A DNA stretch of 32,225 nucleotides. It comes from Litchfieldia alkalitelluris. Its GTDB lineage: Bacteria > Bacillota > Bacilli > Bacillales > Salisediminibacteriaceae. Below are positions 1 through 9,724 of the stretch, piece by piece. Location: NCBI RefSeq assembly GCF_002153425.1, contig NZ_KZ119600.1, positions 4,780,100-4,812,324 on the forward strand, read 5' to 3'. The translations under genes and the position numbers were made by a program. The notes under the pieces were generated by a model. The model searched no databases. It worked only from the letters and a program-made list of their open reading frames with translations, and was not told the origin of the DNA. Each line of letters starts with the position of its first letter. Positions within the stretch are counted from its first letter, which is position 1.

Positions 1-760
<760 letters not shown>

Positions 761-802
761 AAACTATTTTTAAAACTTCTGTAAGTCTTATCAATCCAAT
801 AT

Positions 803-825
803 GTTATCTAGTTTTGAGAGGACAA
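803..825 (+). other. Downstream arm of the pre-23S processing stem
   Basis: The sequence at 803-825 (starting GTTATCTAGTTTTGAGAGG) is complementary, apart from a short mismatch, to 31554-31576 in the 16S-23S spacer of the other rRNA operon in this window. In Bacilli the sequences flanking 23S pair into a long stem cut by RNase III. The true partner of this arm is the leader of its own operon, outside the window. The cross-match shows that both operons share the same flanks. Confidence 0.7.
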
Positions 826-848
826 TTTATTTTGTTTTATCTCAACAA

Positions 849-964
849 GTCCAGTGACGATAGCGGAGAGGTCACACCCGTTCCCATGCCGAACACGGTA
901 GTTAAGCTCTCCAGCGCCGATGATAGTTGGGGTTTACCCCTGTGAAAGTAGGACGTTGCTGGGC
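849..964 (+). rRNA. 5S rRNA
   Basis: A complete 5S rRNA of about 116 nt. The conserved core (GAACACGGTAGTTAAGCTC, 891-909, and the following GCGCCGATGATAGTTGGGG) is present. The 5' end (GTCCAGTGAC) pairs with the 3' end (GTTGCTGGGC) to form helix I with G-U pairs, which fixes the approximate ends. It sits 88 nt after 23S and is followed immediately by a strong terminator. Confidence 0.95.
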
Positions 965-969
965 AGATA

Positions 970-1000
970 AAGACATTCTCAATAGAGGGTGTCTTTTTTT
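970..1000 (+). terminator. Intrinsic terminator of the upstream rRNA operon
   Basis: An 11-bp stem (AAGACATTCTC / GAGGGTGTCTT, with G-U pairs), loop AATA, followed by a T-tract. It starts 6 nt after 5S rRNA and ends the operon. A second, identical copy lies at 1258-1288. Confidence 0.9.
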
Positions 1001-1065
1001 GTGTTTTAATACACCGAAAGGTGTTTATGGTTTATATGAGATGTAAATTTGTAAACGAGGGAATT

Positions 1066-1178
1066 GAGGAGCAAGAAGGTCAAGGAAACAAGGGAGAGAG
1101 AATCGGAATGGGCTATGCCCATGAGAATCGAACGAGTGCAGTTGACGCAGAGATTCGTAGGTAATCGATTCCCGCAGT
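1066..1178 (+). repeat. Structured purine-rich element resembling part of the 16S-23S spacer
   Basis: A purine-rich, non-coding stretch with a perfect 6-bp hairpin (ATGGGC TAT GCCCAT, 1108-1122). It is followed by GAACGAG and TGCAGTTGACG. The 16S-23S spacer at 31731-31826 has the same order: GAGGA-GCAAG, TCAAG, a small hairpin, GAACGAG, TGCAGCTGACG, then a purine-rich stretch. The two are alignable by eye with gaps. I infer a common origin and call this spacer-derived or spacer-like. Its function is unknown. Confidence 0.45.
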
Positions 1179-1252
1179 CCGAACACGGTAGATAAGCTCG
1201 AGCGCCGATGATAGTTGGGGTTCACCCCTGTGAAAGTAGGACGTTGCTGGGC
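1179..1252 (+). pseudogene. Truncated 5S rRNA copy (3' part only)
   Basis: From CCGAACACGGTA to the 3' end this repeats the genuine 5S rRNA at 889-964, differing by two substitutions and a short gap of 2 nt near 1199. The 5' roughly 40 nt, needed for helix I and helix II, are absent. The duplication continues past the RNA end through the terminator to about 1297. It cannot form a normal 5S rRNA, so it is read as a relic of duplication or recombination between rRNA operons. Confidence 0.85.
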
Positions 1253-1257
1253 AGATA

Positions 1258-1288
1258 AAGACATTCTCAATAGAGGGTGTCTTTTTTT
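1258..1288 (+). terminator. Second copy of the rRNA terminator
   Basis: Identical stem, AATA loop and T-tract to 970-1000, duplicated together with the 5S fragment in front of it. It is intact and should still terminate any transcript that reads through the first copy. Confidence 0.8.
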
Positions 1289-1560
1289 GTGTTTTAAATG
1301 ATGTGATGATTTTTTGTGTAAGGTACTCGCTTTCACTTAAGGTATTTGTGCGATATCTGCTCATTCTTCGCAGTGTTTTCTTAGCAGTGGGCAATGCTTC
1401 AGGTCTTAGGTTATTTCAGCGTTACTTCGTCGAATATGTGGCGAGTTGTCTCGACTGATAAGGTCCTTAGCTTATACTCGTAGAGGAAGAGACAGGTTTA
1501 CCTTACGCAAAAATTACTGCTATAAGTAAAATTACAAATAGTCTTAAATAAAGCTAATTA
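1289..1560. other. Non-coding stretch, no gene recognised
   Basis: No credible coding region on either strand; the short open frames here have no recognisable protein character or ribosome-binding site. About 1330-1510 is visibly richer in G and C than the AT-rich DNA after it and contains small inverted repeats such as TAAGG-T-CCTTA near 1460-1470. It could be a degraded repeat or a remnant of a lost gene. I cannot name it. Confidence 0.5.
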
Positions 1561-1563
1561 TAT

Positions 1564-1988
1564 GAAGACTGAAACAAATGATAACTCATATTTGAGTCCA
1601 CATTTTCAAAGAATGAGGACTGAAACTCATTAGAAATTAAATTTGAGTCCACATTTTCCATGAATGTGGACTGAAACCTATGATAAATCAAATTTGAGTC
1701 CTCATTTTCGAAGAATGAGGACTGAAACAAATGATAACTCATATTTGAGTCCTCATTTTCCTAGAATGAGGACTGAAACACATGATAACTCAAATTTGAG
1801 TCTTCATTTTCCAAGAATGGAGACTGAAACTCATGAAAACACAGATTTGAGTCCTCATTTTCCAAGAATGTGGACTGAAACTCATGAAAACACAGATTTG
1901 AGTCCTCATTTTCCAAGAATGTGGACTGAAACTCATTAGAAATTAAATTTGAGTCTTCATTTTCCAGAAATAGAATGAAGACTGAAAC
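1564..1988. repeat. Tandem array of eight ~51-bp hairpin units
   Basis: The motif ACTGAAAC recurs at 1568, 1619, 1670, 1721, 1772, 1823, 1874 and 1925, exactly 51 bp apart, then at 1981 (56 bp, a 5-nt insertion in the last loop). Each unit holds an inverted repeat of about 10 bp (AGTCCTCATT ... AATGAGGACT) with a 6-9 nt loop (TTCCAAG type), then GAAAC and a 14-15 nt AT-rich linker. Two consecutive units (1831-1881 and 1882-1932) are identical, a sign of recent expansion. In units 2, 3, 4 and 8 the arms are perfectly complementary although their sequences differ (TCCACATT/AATGTGGA, TCCTCATT/AATGAGGA, TCTTCATT/AATGAAGA). Unit 5 has one G-T pair, and units 1, 6 and 7 have one mismatch. Neither function nor transcription is known. 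Confidence 0.9.
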
Positions 1989-2204
1989 CAGTTGAGGCTT
2001 AAATTGAAGAGCATGAAGATTTATGCAGCCAGTGCTATTGCAATGAGAGTTGTGTCTCAATTTTAATATTAATTAACTTAGCTAAAAACAAAAATAGATT
2101 TTGTTTAACACAAAACTAAATAATCTTCCTTTTTCTAATATTCAACAGACAGTTATAGAGGACATAAATTTATACATATATGTCATGTAAAAAAATATAT
2201 CATG

Positions 2205-2210
2205 TATAAT
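2205..2210 (+). promoter_or_regulatory. Probable -10 element for the methionine gamma-lyase gene
   Basis: A perfect TATAAT lies 43 nt before the chosen start codon in an AT-rich region. No good -35 hexamer is found at 16-18 nt upstream (the best is a poor TGTCAT near 2181), so the promoter may need an activator. I saw no S-box or T-box signature in the leader. Confidence 0.45.
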
Positions 2211-2252
2211 GGATATGTAAGAAAACTAGATAGAAACTGGGGGAGGAAAAGA

Positions 2253-3434
2253 ATGAACAAAAAAGAATTGGAAACAAGGCTTATTCATGGTTTCTTTGAC
2301 CGCCAGCAACACTTTGGGAGCTTATCACATCCCTTGTATCAAACGTCTACGTTTACATTTGAGAATGCTGAACAAGGGGAAGCTCGTTTCGCAGGAAATG
2401 AGAGCGGTTACATCTATTCAAGATTGGGTAATCCAACAGTAACTGAATTAGAGAGAAAAATTGCAGATTTAGAAGAGGGAGAGGCGGGGTTAGCTTTTTC
2501 TTCTGGTATGGGAGCAGTTTCTGCAGTTTTGCTTGCTTTAGTAAATTCAGGTGACCATATTTTAGTTTCTGAAGGGGTCTATGGTTGTACCTTTGGATTA
2601 TTGGAGCTTTTAAATAGTAAGTTTAATGTAGAGTATGATTTAATACCAATGGATAATGATGAATATATTAAAGAAATGATTAGACCAACAACGAAGGCGA
2701 TTTACATTGAAACTCCGATAAACCCAACTATGAAGCTAGTAGATATTGAAGCTGTTGCAAAGGTTGCAAAGAAAAATGATATCAAGGTAGTTGTAGATAA
2801 TACATTCTGTTCACCTTATTTGCAGCAACCTTTAAAACTTGGGGCAGACATTATTGTTCACAGTGCTACTAAGTACATTGGAGGACATGGTGATGTTATT
2901 GCTGGTTTAGCTGTTGGACCTGAGGAGTTCATTAATGATGTGAGGATGACGACGCAAAAGGATATAGGAGGAGTTTTGTCTCCATTTGATGCTTGGTTAT
3001 TATTGAGGGGATTAAAAACACTAGCAGTTAGAATGGATAGGCACTGTGAGAATGCAGCATTTCTATTTGAAAAGCTATCTGATCATTCAAAAGTTAAGAA
3101 TATTGTTTATCCTGGGGATCCTCAGTTTTATCAGCACAACTTAGCAAAAAGGCAAATGAAACATTTTGGTGGACTAATAAGTTTTGAAGTAGATGGAGAT
3201 AAACTAGTAGCTCAACAAGTTATGAATCGATTATCTTTAGTACAAGTGGCAGTAAGTTTAGGAGATGCAGAAACACTTGTTCAACATCCAGCAACTATGA
3301 CACATTCTGTTGTACCTGAGATTGAAAGAGAAAAAATGGGTATAAATGAATCATTATTGAGACTATCTGTGGGATTAGAGAGTCCAGAGGATATCTGGAA
3401 TGATATTAAAAATGCATTGGAAATTATAAGTTAA
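2253..3434 (+). CDS. mgl: Methionine gamma-lyase (PLP-dependent Cys/Met metabolism enzyme)
   Basis: Predicted to cleave L-methionine to methanethiol, 2-oxobutyrate and ammonia in the cytosol; related family members act on cystathionine or homocysteine. The 393-aa protein matches the usual ~400-aa length. It has the substrate-site YGC motif (Tyr110, Cys112) typical of methionine gamma-lyases, where cystathionine enzymes usually lack this Cys. Asp182 (VDNTF) and the PLP Schiff-base lysine Lys207 (HSATKYIGGHGD) are present. The C-terminal SLGDAETLVQHPA and RLSVGLE segments also match the Citrobacter enzyme as I remember it. The frame is open from 2202, but ATG 2253 is chosen because GGGGGAGG lies just before it. 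It is monocistronic, with its own terminator. It lies between the rRNA operon and yaaC, where B. subtilis has no gene, so it is probably an insertion. Cystathionine gamma-lyase or synthase activity is the main alternative. Confidence 0.85.
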   Translation: MNKKELETRLIHGFFDRQQHFGSLSHPLYQTSTFTFENAEQGEARFAGNESGYIYSRLGNPTVTELERKIADLEEGEAGLAFSSGMGAVSAVLLALVNSGDHILVSEGVYGCTFGLLELLNSKFNVEYDLIPMDNDEYIKEMIRPTTKAIYIETPINPTMKLVDIEAVAKVAKKNDIKVVVDNTFCSPYLQQPLKLGADIIVHSATKYIGGHGDVIAGLAVGPEEFINDVRMTTQKDIGGVLSPFDAWLLLRGLKTLAVRMDRHCENAAFLFEKLSDHSKVKNIVYPGDPQFYQHNLAKRQMKHFGGLISFEVDGDKLVAQQVMNRLSLVQVAVSLGDAETLVQHPATMTHSVVPEIEREKMGINESLLRLSVGLESPEDIWNDIKNALEIIS

Positions 3435-3441
3435 GATAAGG

Positions 3442-3512
3442 AAAAACGCATGTGAAGGATTACAACTTAAATTTATGTTAGATAAGTTAAGTTAAATTCA
3501 CATGCGTTTTTT
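3442..3512 (+). terminator. Long stem-loop terminator after mgl
   Basis: A near-perfect ~15-bp stem (AAAAACGCATGTGAA at 3442-3456 and TTCACATGCGTTTTT at 3497-3511) closes a loop of 40 nt that contains a smaller AACTTA/TAAGTT hairpin. The 3' arm ends in T residues. Because the 5' arm begins with an A-run it could also act on the opposite strand, where yaaC transcription arrives. Confidence 0.8.
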
Positions 3513-3727
3513 CATTTGGCTATCCTTATCATTTAAACATCGTGTTGGGTGTTCGATATAGTCCATTATTTTCCATTTTCTATCCATTGGTGTCTAGTGA
3601 GGTACCATGTTACTTCGCATCTAAGGCTGCAGATATTATCCTTGTCAGACAACCCACCCAAGACCACCTCACCACCTTCCCTTAAATAAACAGATACAAT
3701 ATAAATCCCAATAGACTTTATCAAATT

Positions 3728-4687
3728 CTATGCATGAAATAAGAGGGATTGTATTAGGTTTGGCACTTTTGTTGATGTACATTGAATAAAGCTTTTTATA
3801 AAAGATAGATCATTATTAGTGAAAGAATATAGTAGTTCGCCCCACCAATCAATCTCATACCTACAAATCATACTAAGATTATAGAGCAATAAGTAATGGG
3901 CCATTATTTCTGGAAGCTTCCAGTATAGTGGGAGATGGTTAGGTAAATAAATCTCCTGAGATATGCTTTCATAAAAGGGAATGCAAGAGAATTTTTTTAA
4001 TGATTTCTTAGTATCAATGTAGATATCTAAATTATTTTCATGCTCCCTGCATGTAAGGATAACTCCTGTTTTTTCTTTGACCATTCTTTCATATTGCCGT
4101 GGAGATAAGTTAAGGTTTTTTAGTAAACTATTGGGTACAGAGTAGTGCTGCCCATTTTTTTCAGAAACTGTTGTAACAGGAGTCAAAGGGTTTTCCTTTT
4201 CTAATGTTTTGAAATAATCAAGGAGTTCAGGTATACACATGAGCAGATGACGCATTTTGTATTTTTCACCTGTAATTTGCTTAAATTCGAACACCTTTTC
4301 TGTAACGTAAGGGAAAAAACCGTCTTTTTGCACTTTAATCTCATCAGACAAGAATCGGTACCCTTGCTTCTTTTTCTTGCGAGTTGAAACACCGTGTGCC
4401 AAAACTTGAGTAGTGGCTGGATATTCTGGGTCCACTGTTAACAATACTCCTTTTAACCAGTTACTAAGTCCATAAAAATATAGGACAGGCTGAATGGAAA
4501 GGGGAGATTTGTCCGCCTGTGTGAAATAGTTATCTCCCATCTTCATGTAATATACGAATGTGTAACCATTTTTAAAGGCAAGCTCCACGGGAGAAGATAA
4601 TCCAATTTCATCATACTTTTTTTGTAAATAAGTTTTAGCGTATTCGACTGATTCAAATAATGTAGTAAATGATTCTGTCTTTTCCAT
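3728..4687 (-). CDS. yaaC: YaaC-like protein
   Basis: A 319-aa soluble protein with no signal peptide or clear membrane segment. It is recognised mainly by position and orientation: in B. subtilis yaaC (about 315 aa) likewise lies between rrnO and guaB and is read divergently from guaB. Sequence features include an aromatic-rich N-terminal half (FKNGYTFVYYMKMGDNYF), a Lys-rich stretch near residues 104-110 (STRKKKKQG) and an aromatic C-terminal half. The biochemical role is unknown. The frame is open 48 nt further upstream, but ATG at 4687 is chosen because it is preceded by a strong ribosome-binding site (AGGAGGAG). No clear terminator follows. Confidence 0.8.
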   Translation of the reverse strand: MEKTESFTTLFESVEYAKTYLQKKYDEIGLSSPVELAFKNGYTFVYYMKMGDNYFTQADKSPLSIQPVLYFYGLSNWLKGVLLTVDPEYPATTQVLAHGVSTRKKKKQGYRFLSDEIKVQKDGFFPYVTEKVFEFKQITGEKYKMRHLLMCIPELLDYFKTLEKENPLTPVTTVSEKNGQHYSVPNSLLKNLNLSPRQYERMVKEKTGVILTCREHENNLDIYIDTKKSLKKFSCIPFYESISQEIYLPNHLPLYWKLPEIMAHYLLLYNLSMICRYEIDWWGELLYSFTNNDLSFIKSFIQCTSTKVPNLIQSLLFHA

Positions 4688-4750
4688 AATAAGCACTCCT
4701 CCTGTGAAAAGACTGATAGTTCTAACTATTTTCAAATTGTTACCATTGTC

Positions 4751-4778
4751 TTGACAGTAGTTTGTCCAGTTGATAAGC
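4751..4778 (+). promoter_or_regulatory. Possible guaB promoter
   Basis: A perfect -35 hexamer TTGACA (4751-4756) lies 66 nt before the guaB start. The -10 at 16-17 nt is weak (TAAGCT, 4773-4778). A near-palindrome, AATATTTTTCGAAAATATT, lies at about 4787-4805, between this and the ribosome-binding site; its role is unknown. Confidence 0.4.
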
Positions 4779-4806
4779 TACAAATAATATTTTTCGAAAA
4801 TATTGA

Positions 4807-6279
<1,473 letters not shown>

Positions 6280-6306
6280 TGGTAAAAATTTATATGATGT
6301 TTTTTT

Positions 6307-6340
6307 AATAGGTAGGGACTTCCCTATCTATTTTTTTTTT
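6307..6340 (+). terminator. guaB terminator
   Basis: An 11-bp stem with one G-U pair (AATAGGTAGGG / CCCTATCTATT), a 4-nt loop and a run of T residues, about 30 nt after the guaB stop codon. Confidence 0.9.
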
Positions 6341-6445
6341 GCTAACTGTGGTAAAATGACGTTTGTTCGGCAAAATTTTTATAGTGTTTTTAATGATAAA
6401 ATAGAGTTCATAGATAGAGGAAGAAGAATGGAGAGGATGATCCTA

Positions 6446-7873
6446 ATGATCAAAAGAATAGGGATTATTAGTTTATTATTTGTTTTTACATTTATAAGTA
6501 CTTTTGGATTTAATGTTGGGAAGGCAAATGCAAATTTTGAAACAAAAGCTAAAGCAGCAATTATGATTGATGCAGACTCAGGTTTAATTTTGTATGAAAA
6601 AAATATAGATCAACCATTACTACCAGCTAGTATGGTTAAAATGATGAGTGAGTATTTGGTATTAGAGGCTGTTAATAATGGTGATATTAGTTGGGATCAA
6701 CATGTGCCAGTTAGTGATTACCTAACAGGAGCAGATTCTTTATCTCATGATCGTAGGCTTTCTAATGTTCCTCTTCGCCCAGATGAAACTTATACAGTTA
6801 AAGAGTTGTACGAGTCAGTAGCAATTTATTCTGCTAATGCATCTACAATAGCACTAGCTGAACTTATTTCAGGATCATATGGCGCTTTTGTTGAAAAAAT
6901 GAATGAAAAGGGCCAAGAGTTGGGAATGGGGACACTTTTACGTGACTCAGGATTAGACCTTAGTGAAAGTGCAGAACTAGGACTTGGTGATTTTCAATTT
7001 GTTAATTCAACTGGATTACGAAACACGGAAGATCATATGAAGGGACATCACCCATCAGGTACTAGCCAATCTGATAATAATTACATGACAGCTAGGGCAA
7101 CTGCAACGTTAGCTTATCACTTAATTAATGACTACCCTGAAGTTTTAGATACAGCTAAAATACCAGAAATGTTGTTTAAAGAAGGTACAGAAGACGAAAT
7201 AAAAATGGAAAACTGGAATTGGATGCTCCCAGGATCTCTTGAAACACATCTTGATTACGAATATATTGATGGTTTAAAGACTGGTGGATTAGGAGCAGGA
7301 TTTAATAGTTTCACCGGTACTGCTGTAAAAGACGGTAGAAGACTAATTACGGTTGTAATGGAATTAGAAACGAGAGAAGAGCGTTTTACCGAAACGAAAC
7401 GATTAATGGATTATGGATTCTCTATTATTAATGATTACTCAACAGTGGAACTATTCCCTGCAGATATGGTAATTGATGAATATGAAACACTTCCTGTAGT
7501 AAAAGGTAAGGAGCGCGAAGTTTCAATCTCAACTGCAGATAGCGTGAATGCATTTGTTCATAAAGACGAGGAAGACTCATACAGTTATTCTGTTGAATTA
7601 TTTTATGACGATGAAGAACTATTTGATGAAGATGGAAACTTAATTGCACCAATTGAAGAAAATCAAGTGATTGGGAAACTAATAATTGAGTATACAGGTT
7701 CAGATGAAAAAAGTTACATTGAAGGAGCAGGTCAATCCATTAAGTCAGTGGATATTGTGACTGATACTAGTGTTGAACAAGCTGGTTGGTTTTCACAAAT
7801 GATGCGTGGTATAGGTGGCTTTTTCTCAGGAATTTGGAATTCCGTGGCGGATACAGTCCGAGGTTGGTTCTAA
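6446..7873 (+). CDS. dacA: D-alanyl-D-alanine carboxypeptidase (penicillin-binding protein 5 type)
   Basis: Removes the terminal D-Ala from peptidoglycan pentapeptides outside the membrane. An N-terminal signal peptide (about residues 1-29, ending ANA) exports it. The serine-protease-like triad is complete: Ser62-x-x-Lys65 (SMVK), Ser129-Ala-Asn131, and Lys278-Thr-Gly. A C-terminal amphipathic helix (GIGGFFSGIW ... TVRGWF) should anchor it to the membrane, as in B. subtilis DacA. About 20 extra residues lie at 160-182 compared with the B. subtilis protein as I recall it, and the C-terminal domain is rich in Asp and Glu. In-frame ATGs at 6428 and 6437 are possible; 6446 is chosen because GGAGAGG ends 9 nt before it. 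The open frame running back into guaB is not coding. Confidence 0.95.
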   Translation: MIKRIGIISLLFVFTFISTFGFNVGKANANFETKAKAAIMIDADSGLILYEKNIDQPLLPASMVKMMSEYLVLEAVNNGDISWDQHVPVSDYLTGADSLSHDRRLSNVPLRPDETYTVKELYESVAIYSANASTIALAELISGSYGAFVEKMNEKGQELGMGTLLRDSGLDLSESAELGLGDFQFVNSTGLRNTEDHMKGHHPSGTSQSDNNYMTARATATLAYHLINDYPEVLDTAKIPEMLFKEGTEDEIKMENWNWMLPGSLETHLDYEYIDGLKTGGLGAGFNSFTGTAVKDGRRLITVVMELETREERFTETKRLMDYGFSIINDYSTVELFPADMVIDEYETLPVVKGKEREVSISTADSVNAFVHKDEEDSYSYSVELFYDDEELFDEDGNLIAPIEENQVIGKLIIEYTGSDEKSYIEGAGQSIKSVDIVTDTSVEQAGWFSQMMRGIGGFFSGIWNSVADTVRGWF

Positions 7874-7887
7874 TTACTGGTTGATTG

Positions 7888-7911
7888 TAGTGGAGGCGAC
7901 GTCCTCCACTA
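7888..7911 (+). terminator. Stem-loop after dacA, possible terminator
   Basis: A perfect 9-bp inverted repeat (TAGTGGAGG / CCTCCACTA) with a 6-nt loop, 14 nt after the dacA stop codon. The T-tract is poor (ATTCCTTTAT), so it may be a weak terminator or an mRNA-stabilising 3' hairpin. Confidence 0.55.
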
Positions 7912-8203
7912 TTCCTTTATATAAGGCAATGTAACCCATGCCTTCAATATCTGTAGGAATGAGCGTTTACATCACGCAAAGCCTTAAATAAAGTCCTTAC
8001 ATAAAACAACATAGATTTAACTTTAACGGGCAAAATGAAAATAAATACACCATGTAAACGATACCAAAAATTTAATTTTGTAAATTATGAATTTTTTAAG
8101 TAGTATTCCTATCAAAATGGTCAATATTTTCGTTATAATATGGTAGGATATAATATCATAAAGAACAAACTGAGAATAAACATATTTTAGGGGGATAAAT
8201 GAG
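7912..8203 (+). promoter_or_regulatory. Region upstream of pdxS with two TATAAT boxes
   Basis: AT-rich, no coding region seen. TATAAT occurs at 8134-8139 and 8149-8154, 65 and 50 nt before the pdxS start, without a good -35 hexamer at the right distance for either. One of them is probably the -10 of the pdxST promoter. I see no riboswitch signature. Confidence 0.4.
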
Positions 8204-9091
8204 ATGGTAAAACAAACAGGTACTGACTTAGTAAAAAGAGGTATGGCTGAAATGCAAAAGGGCGGCGTAATCATGGACGTGATTAACGCTGAACAAGCTA
8301 AAATCGCTGAAGAAGCAGGAGCAGTTGCTGTTATGGCACTTGAGCGTGTTCCTTCTGATATAAGAGCAGCAGGTGGGGTTGCACGTATGGCTGATCCTAC
8401 TATCGTAGAAGAAGTCCAAAATGCAGTTTCCATACCAGTAATGGCTAAATGCCGTATTGGCCACATCGTAGAAGCTCGTGTATTAGAAGCGATGGGTGTG
8501 GACTATATTGATGAAAGTGAAGTATTAACGCCAGCTGATGAAGTATATCACTTATACAAAAGGGATTATACTGTTCCTTTCGTTTGTGGTGCACGTGATA
8601 TTGGTGAGGCAACTCGTCGTATCGCTGAAGGCGCGTCTATGATCCGTACAAAAGGAGAGCCAGGTACTGGTAATATTGTTGAAGCTGTACGCCATATGCG
8701 TATGATGCAGTCTCAAATTAACGAAGTTGTAAACATGTCTGTAGATGAAATTATGACATATGCTAAAAATACAGGTTCACCATTTGAAGTACTCCTTAAT
8801 ATTAAAGAAAACGGTAAACTACCTGTAGTAAACTTTGCAGCTGGTGGTGTGGCTACACCTTCAGATGCTGCGTTAATGATGCAATTAGGTGCTGACGGTG
8901 TATTTGTTGGTTCAGGTATCTTTAAATCAGATAACCCTGAGAAATTCGCTCGTGCTATTGTGGAAGCTACAACACATTATGAAGACTATGCTTTAATAGC
9001 AAAACTCTCTAAAGACCTAGGTACAGCAATGAAGGGGATTGAAATCTCTACTCTTGAACAAAAGGACCGTATGCAGGAGCGTGGATGGTAA
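8204..9091 (+). CDS. pdxS: Pyridoxal 5'-phosphate synthase, PdxS subunit
   Basis: The synthase subunit of the glutamine-dependent PLP pathway. It condenses ribose 5-phosphate, glyceraldehyde 3-phosphate and ammonia to PLP, as a dodecamer decorated with PdxT. The 295-aa protein matches the family length. Key residues are visible: Asp25 in [12 protein letters not shown], Lys82 in MAKCRIGH (ribose phosphate Schiff base) and Lys150 in [10 protein letters not shown] (the second catalytic lysine), with the phosphate-binding glycines near VGSGIF. GGGGG precedes ATG 8204. It is 42 nt upstream of pdxT, in one operon. Its PLP product is the cofactor of the methionine gamma-lyase encoded upstream, though no regulatory link is seen. 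Confidence 0.98.
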   Translation: MVKQTGTDLVKRGMAEMQKGGVIMDVINAEQAKIAEEAGAVAVMALERVPSDIRAAGGVARMADPTIVEEVQNAVSIPVMAKCRIGHIVEARVLEAMGVDYIDESEVLTPADEVYHLYKRDYTVPFVCGARDIGEATRRIAEGASMIRTKGEPGTGNIVEAVRHMRMMQSQINEVVNMSVDEIMTYAKNTGSPFEVLLNIKENGKLPVVNFAAGGVATPSDAALMMQLGADGVFVGSGIFKSDNPEKFARAIVEATTHYEDYALIAKLSKDLGTAMKGIEISTLEQKDRMQERGW

Positions 9092-9133
9092 AATCCTGAA
9101 TAAACTTTTCTTAGAGGAGAGGGGTATTTCAGC

Positions 9134-9724
9134 ATGATTAACATAGGGGTACTAGCCTTGCAAGGGGCAGTAAGGGAACATGTGAAAGCATTAGAAGCAA
9201 ATGATGTTAATATCGTGATTGTAAAAAAGGTTGACCAGTTACAAGAACTGGATGGCCTTGTGTTTCCTGGTGGAGAAAGTACTACAATGCGTAGACTAAT
9301 AAATAATTATGGTTTTTATGAGCCGTTGAAGGAATTTGCTAAGAGGGGAAAACCTATTTTCGGTACATGTGCAGGCGCAATTCTTATGGCTAATGAAATA
9401 GTAGGACAAGCTGATCCACATATTGCAGTGATGGACATGAAGGTGGAGCGAAATGCATTTGGTCGTCAGCGTGAAAGCTTTGAGACAACTTTAAATGTAA
9501 AAGGTATAGGTGACGATGTACCAGGAGTTTTCATTCGTGCACCAATTATTCAAGCAGTTGGAGAGGCTGTTGACGTGTTGGCTGAGTTTGAAGGGGAAAT
9601 TGTAGCAGCTCAGCAAGGGCCATTTCTCGCATGTTCTTATCACCCTGAATTGACAGATGATAATCGTATGCATCAGTATTTCGTTGATATGGTTCGTCAT
9701 GCTGTAAGTGCTAACTTAGCTTGA
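9134..9724 (+). CDS. pdxT: Pyridoxal 5'-phosphate synthase, glutaminase subunit PdxT
   Basis: A class I glutamine amidotransferase-like subunit that hydrolyses glutamine and channels ammonia to PdxS. At 196 aa it is full length. The triad is present: Cys79 (GTCAGA), His170 and Glu172 (SYHPELT). The PGGEST motif at 45-50 forms the oxyanion and glutamine-binding loop. GAGGAGAGGGG precedes the ATG. It is co-transcribed with pdxS. Its stop codon overlaps the -35 of the next promoter (for serS), so the two units are packed tightly with no visible terminator between them. Confidence 0.97.
   Translation: MINIGVLALQGAVREHVKALEANDVNIVIVKKVDQLQELDGLVFPGGESTTMRRLINNYGFYEPLKEFAKRGKPIFGTCAGAILMANEIVGQADPHIAVMDMKVERNAFGRQRESFETTLNVKGIGDDVPGVFIRAPIIQAVGEAVDVLAEFEGEIVAAQQGPFLACSYHPELTDDNRMHQYFVDMVRHAVSANLA

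Noticed and set aside
1564-1988. CRISPR array.
   Set aside because: The stretches between repeats are only about 14-15 nt and are themselves repeated, so they are not spacers. No cas genes are nearby.
1554-2060. Open frames on both strands through the hairpin array, giving 17-residue protein repeats (e.g. FLENEDSNL on the minus strand).
   Set aside because: Because 51 is a multiple of three, any frame open in one unit stays open through the array on either strand. There is no ribosome-binding site, the minus-strand frame is broken by a stop at 1761-1763, and the plus-strand frame has stops in the units carrying CATTAGAAATTAA. The arm complementarity points to the nucleic acid level.
2060-2250. 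SAM (S-box) riboswitch or T-box before the methionine gamma-lyase gene.
   Set aside because: No S-box core, no T-box sequence and no leader terminator were found.
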